A DNA stretch of 64,000 nt, from contig NC_092861.1 in assembly GCF_032062135.1 (NCBI RefSeq), positions 120,281,745 to 120,345,744 on the forward strand, read 5' to 3'. Below are positions 59,442-64,000 of this stretch, in pieces. Under the pieces are notes generated by a model. It made no database searches. It saw nothing but the letters and a program-made list of their open reading frames with translations, and was not told the origin of the DNA. How positions within the stretch are numbered: position 1 is the stretch's first letter; each line of letters starts with the position of its first letter. A program made the position numbers and the translations under genes. Source of the stretch: Pyxicephalus adspersus (Eukaryota > Chordata > Amphibia > Anura > Pyxicephalidae).

Positions 59442-61412
59442 GTATATATATTCTATTTAAGTATTTTATGATTGATGAATTATGTCTCCTAAATATTACT
59501 TTAGGACAAGCTGATAATTGCCGATGCAAGATTAAGGGATGTACTGGGACTGACAAATTCTGAAGCCAATATTATAATACTCATACAATGCTAATTAACT
59601 TAAGGTGTACTGTATGCCTCAAGCAATTTTTCCTCTAATTTTAGAATCAAGCATCTGTCTACTCCCACCGCTCACCTGGGTTGCATATAAATCTAAAGCT
59701 GTATGAAAAAACTTGCTGTGAGATTAATTCAGTTTCATTGTTCCTCCCACCTTTTAAAATCCCAAAGATTACAAAGGTACCTAGAGTTTTGCAGCAGTAG
59801 GTCAGCATGCAGACCAGGAACTGCTAGAAATCACATTAAGGGAAGGTTAAAGCGAGGGAGGGAATATTTCTAAGTGCTTCAAGCTCTGTGGAATCCAAAA
59901 CTTAAGTTTAGAGTGCCTGCCATTTCAAAGTAAAAAAAAAAATGTGATTGAAATATGAAACTCTAGTAAGAAAACGATTAGCAGACTTGTATGGTTCATA
60001 ATAGGGATTATTTGTGTTGCCACACATGAGATCACTATCAGGCAGAAAAAAATACAGCAGGAGTGCTAATGTACTATATGGGATCAGTCTATGGTCAGGA
60101 TTACTCTAAAGATGGCAATGTGACAATGCTCATGGGTCACTCACAGCTAGTGCTAGCCTCCTCTAGACAAACTAATGCATTTTGAAGAAGGGACTGGGCA
60201 TCTATTCCTTTTTTTTTTTTTTTAATACCCAAATTTGACTTGATTTTTTTAATTCTACCCTGACACCTTGGGGGCAATATGGCTCTTTAGTATTAGCAAT
60301 CCATGCATCAGTACTGTGGTACTCTCTACAGTAGCTCAGACTTGGAATGGAGCAGGGAGGACTTGAAGACATTAGGTGTGCTGCATGTAAATGTGATGAA
60401 AAGAGCATAGTGATAGGTCATAGTCAGAAAAGAGTTGCTCCTGTCTAATCAGTGGGCTGGGAGTGGATAGATGAAAACCGGATAAAAGCTTGACTTTCTT
60501 TTTTTTCCAAATTTTTTTCTAAATAAATTTGGCAAATATGTTCATCTTTTGAGAGGACCTTGCTATTTATGGGTCACAATAACCCAATGCTGCATGCATA
60601 TTCTGCTACAGCATGAAGACAAAGGCAGTAGACAGGTGTAAAAAAACAAATCAGAGGTTATTATAAGGGGGCTGTAGTTGTATAACATACATAAAACATG
60701 AAAACAATAACCTCTCTGCAGTTCCTTATGACATTAAATACCCTCTGTACCCGTAATAACCAAAGACAATGTGATCTGATCAGTTTGCAATTTTATTTGG
60801 TCCTTGGTTTGCTGTCTAATATTTTTTTATCATCTAAAGAGATCTGATAATATTTGCTCTTTAGCATAATATTCAGTTCAAGCCTTGCTTTATAGGATAT
60901 AAATAAGATGTTTCATATCCTTGCTAGTGCAAATAAAATAAGACAGTGATCCCTAAATAAAATGAAGGATGGGCAGTTCTGAAAGTAAAAAGAAAAATTG
61001 ACAGTACTATTAGAAATTTGTTGAAAATGTAGATCCTTCTCCAAATTATAAATTCATTATATTTCAGGACAGCTTGGTCATATCAGCATTTACTACACAG
61101 ATGCCATCTGCACACCAACATTATCTATGTTATTTTTTCTCTTTTGTGACCCTTTGTTAATCCATTCATAACCATAATATTCAATCATTTTCAAATCTAT
61201 GGTTTCCTTTTTGCATTATATAAAATTGTCTGGCTGTGATATTTATTACACATCCATTAAACATCATATTAATTATTTAAAATTAAAACTCACTAATTCT
61301 TTTCATGGCTGATCTGTGTCTCAATCTTTAACTTACTGTACCTATTAACTCCTCCTTTGGAGTATTTTATAAAGACATAAAGATCAGATGGAATTGTTTT
61401 TTAATTCTTTCC
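59440..61412. other. AT-rich non-coding DNA
   Basis: No gene recognised. A T-run lies at about 60209-60223. Confidence 0.45.
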
Positions 61413-61448
61413 TGTTTAGCAATGGAAAAATGTTTAGCAATGGAAAAA
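61413..61448. repeat. Perfect 18-bp tandem duplication
   Basis: TGTTTAGCAATGGAAAAA occurs twice in direct succession without a mismatch, which suggests a recent slippage or duplication event. Confidence 0.9.
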
Positions 61449-63719
61449 TGAACTAAACCTTGGCCCCATACTCCAAGGTAACAATTATTTGTAGGTGTGT
61501 ATATCAAGGTGTTTTCATTGTTTACAACCCTTGGAACATGTATTTATGAAGAAAACCAGCTTACTCCCAAAGGTTACAGAGGTTGTTCATATCACGTAGA
61601 CCAAATAACCTTTGTAATTCATAGACCAGGCACAAACTTCATACAATGTACATTAGTATAGGATTTAAGTCTAGCATGCAGTTTCCACATGTAGACCATG
61701 TATGTTTGCTTATCTGTGCAAGGGAGTGTGTGTGCATTTATGAGTATTACCGTATTTACTGCCTGGCTGGAGGCTTCTGCAAATTGTAAATCCCAAGACA
61801 AATGACAACAGACATAGTGAGGCAGTAGGATCAGATTCATATTTGTTGTTTTTGACATTATCTTGTTTATAAACTAGTTTATACCTATTTCCTATATTCC
61901 TAAAGAAATTCTTCATTTTAAAAACATTTACAACGAGACAAAGGATTCTCAAAGCACTATTGGTATGTTAAAATGGGGAAAAAGAGAGTAATGGTGAGGG
62001 TAAAATAGATCATTAAAGTTTGTAGAGATGCTCCTTTATGAAGTCATTTCACCTACAGAAACTAAGATTAGTCAGTCTGTACCTGATTTTATGGTTCCTG
62101 ATCCTATGTAGTGTGTGTATGATTAGAATGGTCTGGCTTTCAAAGATTATTTTAGGAAACATTTAATATACTCTGAAGCAAAAATAGTGTGGCACTATTT
62201 CACTACTGTGAAAGAAAAAAAGTTCAGACGCCATAGTCTGCAGAAATGCACAGAATATTGTGCATTATGACAGACGTACCTACCAAAAGAAAGCCCTCCA
62301 GCAATGTGCTATCAACTTTTCTCCTCTGTTACCAGCACTTTAACCTTTCGTTTGGTTTTCTACTGTGTTTGGGGTCTTCATCCGTAATCCATAGTTTTCA
62401 TAGAGAAGTAATGTATATATTTAATCGATTAATTCAAATTAATTCCAGCGAAGAATACAAATATATAACATCATCATCATTTTATTGACAGTAAACTAAA
62501 AAAAGAACAGACATAAACATGGATTTCAAGGAAATGATCAACTAAGCAAATTCCATGTTAATCCTATTTACAGAATCACAATTATCCTGATTAGCTTTTT
62601 TCACTGTGATGATTGTGTTAGTTGTAGTGTGCACCTTTGTGACTGATTTTATTGAAAAATTGTCACTCCTTCAGGGGATTGGCTTCCAGGGTTTGTCAAT
62701 ATTTTAGCAGTTTCATGTACAGTGCCTGCATTCAGGTGTTCCAATCACCCAGCATTGATTTAGGTGATGGACCATAGAGGAGAATTTTATCTCTGGGGAC
62801 ATAAATCTCATAGGCTAGTATTTAAATTTAGTTTTTGGGAACTGATTTCATAGGGACCATTTCAATCTTCCTGTTAAATAATGCAGTTTTTATGTATGCT
62901 CTTTTTTATTTTGTAAAACCTGTCACAAAACTTGTCAAGTCCAAGGAAATGATGAAACATTGCTGAAGTAGCGGTTACAGTGATATTTAAAAGTATGAAT
63001 AAACAGTAAATCTAGAAATATAAGCAACTGAAGTTATGTGAAATCTGCAACTTTACCTGTAAAATTCAAACATAATACCACATTTAATGTCTACCAATTG
63101 GTCAGAGAGACCACCATAACCTTTATGTGCCTGTAAGTAGGCTCAGAATGTGAAAGAGGTTGGGGCCATAATAAACCATCTACAACATGCACAGTATATC
63201 TGGACTTACGGACCATTTTGGTTCACATTTTTTTTTTTTACTAATGGAACTATTTTATGCTTTTGGAGTTTTTTTAATATGCCTTATCATGGAGTTGTAA
63301 CAGGCAATGAGAGTAAATATATCCAAATTAAACAGGATTCTAATATTAAAGACTTGCCCCTGGAACAGGGGCCATACTGGTAAAAAGTATCTTGGTTTGA
63401 TTACAACTCATAAGACCCAAGGTTTTAGTATGAATTACCCCTCACTTTCTGTTTGATGGCCACCAGAAGACAAAAGAGCAGTGAACCTCAACAATAAAGG
63501 CTTGGCAGAGGATCTTATTTTTACCTACTCAGTAAAAACGCCTTTTACAGCCCCTATTATTCATTGAATTTATTTCAGTTTTATTTATTTTAATCATGAA
63601 GGCTCTTTATTTATTTGAATTGTATATTGTAACAGTTACTTCCAATTATCTGTCTTTGTTGCCTCTCTCTGTCATTCAATGTTTCTCCTTCACACAATCC
63701 ATCTCCCTTCCTCTATCTC
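61449..63719. other. AT-rich non-coding DNA
   Basis: No gene recognised. A partial CTCF-like word, CCACCAGAAGACA, lies at about 63461-63473, and a T-run at about 63229-63239. Confidence 0.4.
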
Positions 63720-63960
63720 TTTTATCAGTGGAATGACTGTCATTGTGCCGCCAGCTTTATAATGCTAAGGGATCAATAAATGGATCTCACACGTGACATT
63801 AGTGATTAATGCCTTTCTTGACCATCGTTATCTATGTGCAACCTTTGTAATGTGTGAACAGCTAAGACAAAGTATTTTTGGAACTGATATTTTTACATGA
63901 TTCATGTGTATTGTACAAAAGAATAAATGCGGTCACACATGGTCTAATCCCCGCATCACC
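63720..63960. promoter_or_regulatory. Candidate conserved block near the window edge
   Basis: Unique sequence with GTGCCGCCAGCTTTATAATG, several AATAAATGG/GATTAATG words, and an OTX/PITX-like TAATCCCC (63945-63952). No frame or repeat was recognised. Low confidence. Confidence 0.22.
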
Positions 63961-64000
63961 TGCAAAGTTCTTTGTAAAGGATATGTAATGAATATTTGTG

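Noticed and set aside
59341..59556. 71-codon frame with repeated YLSI
   Set aside because: Produced by the GATA microsatellite on the minus strand.
1..64000. tRNA, rRNA, CRISPR arrays, tRNA-derived SINEs with B-box
   Set aside because: Looked for conserved tRNA/B-box words, spaced direct repeats and rRNA cores; none found by eye.

Overview
The window looks like non-coding nuclear DNA from a vertebrate, most likely an anuran amphibian and probably a ranoid frog. It is AT-rich and CpG-poor, has no operon-like gene packing, and the longest clean reading frames are only about 120-140 codons, close to chance for this base composition. The organism call rests on several short inverted-repeat transposon families that I associate with ranoid frog genomes. 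That is recall, not a database result.

Layout. A CpG-dense islet lies at 41-194. From about 1.6 to 10 kb there are palindromic MITE-type elements and a diverged duplicated repeat. At 13.7-14.4 kb a non-autonomous hAT element with a perfect 8-bp target duplication sits 22 bp from another MITE. Next to it, at 14.5-15.05 kb, are two antiparallel reading frames that may be exons or chance. From 15.4 to 25 kb come a GC-rich hairpin-bearing repeat, more hAT and MITE copies, and two near-perfect palindromes. From 28 to 41 kb the window is dense in MITEs, including a hAT copy whose internal unit of about 32 bp has expanded into a minisatellite, and a MITE split by a retroposon. A Tigger/pogo-like end and hairpin lie at 42.5-42.9 kb. 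A 59-bp segment with very good splice signals lies at 43.8 kb. A 651-bp solo LTR on the minus strand, with a 5-bp target duplication, lies at 47.4-48.07 kb and is followed by another MITE. A degenerate minisatellite is at 53.8-54.2 kb and a Charlie-like hAT with a perfect 8-bp duplication at 54.5-55.0 kb. The last 9 kb is mostly unique-looking sequence with a GATA array.

No rRNA, tRNA, CRISPR or convincing complete protein-coding gene was found. The window is best read as an intergenic desert or a very large intron. Several unique, motif-rich stretches (about 12.9-13.1, 35.9-36.1, 43.5-43.7, 49.8-50.0, 56.9-57.2 and 63.7-63.96 kb) are candidate conserved regulatory elements. Single sites of note are a palindromic RFX X-box, a CTCF-like site and a forkhead triplet. 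The best-supported features are the transposons with target duplications and the tandem arrays. Exon and enhancer calls are tentative.
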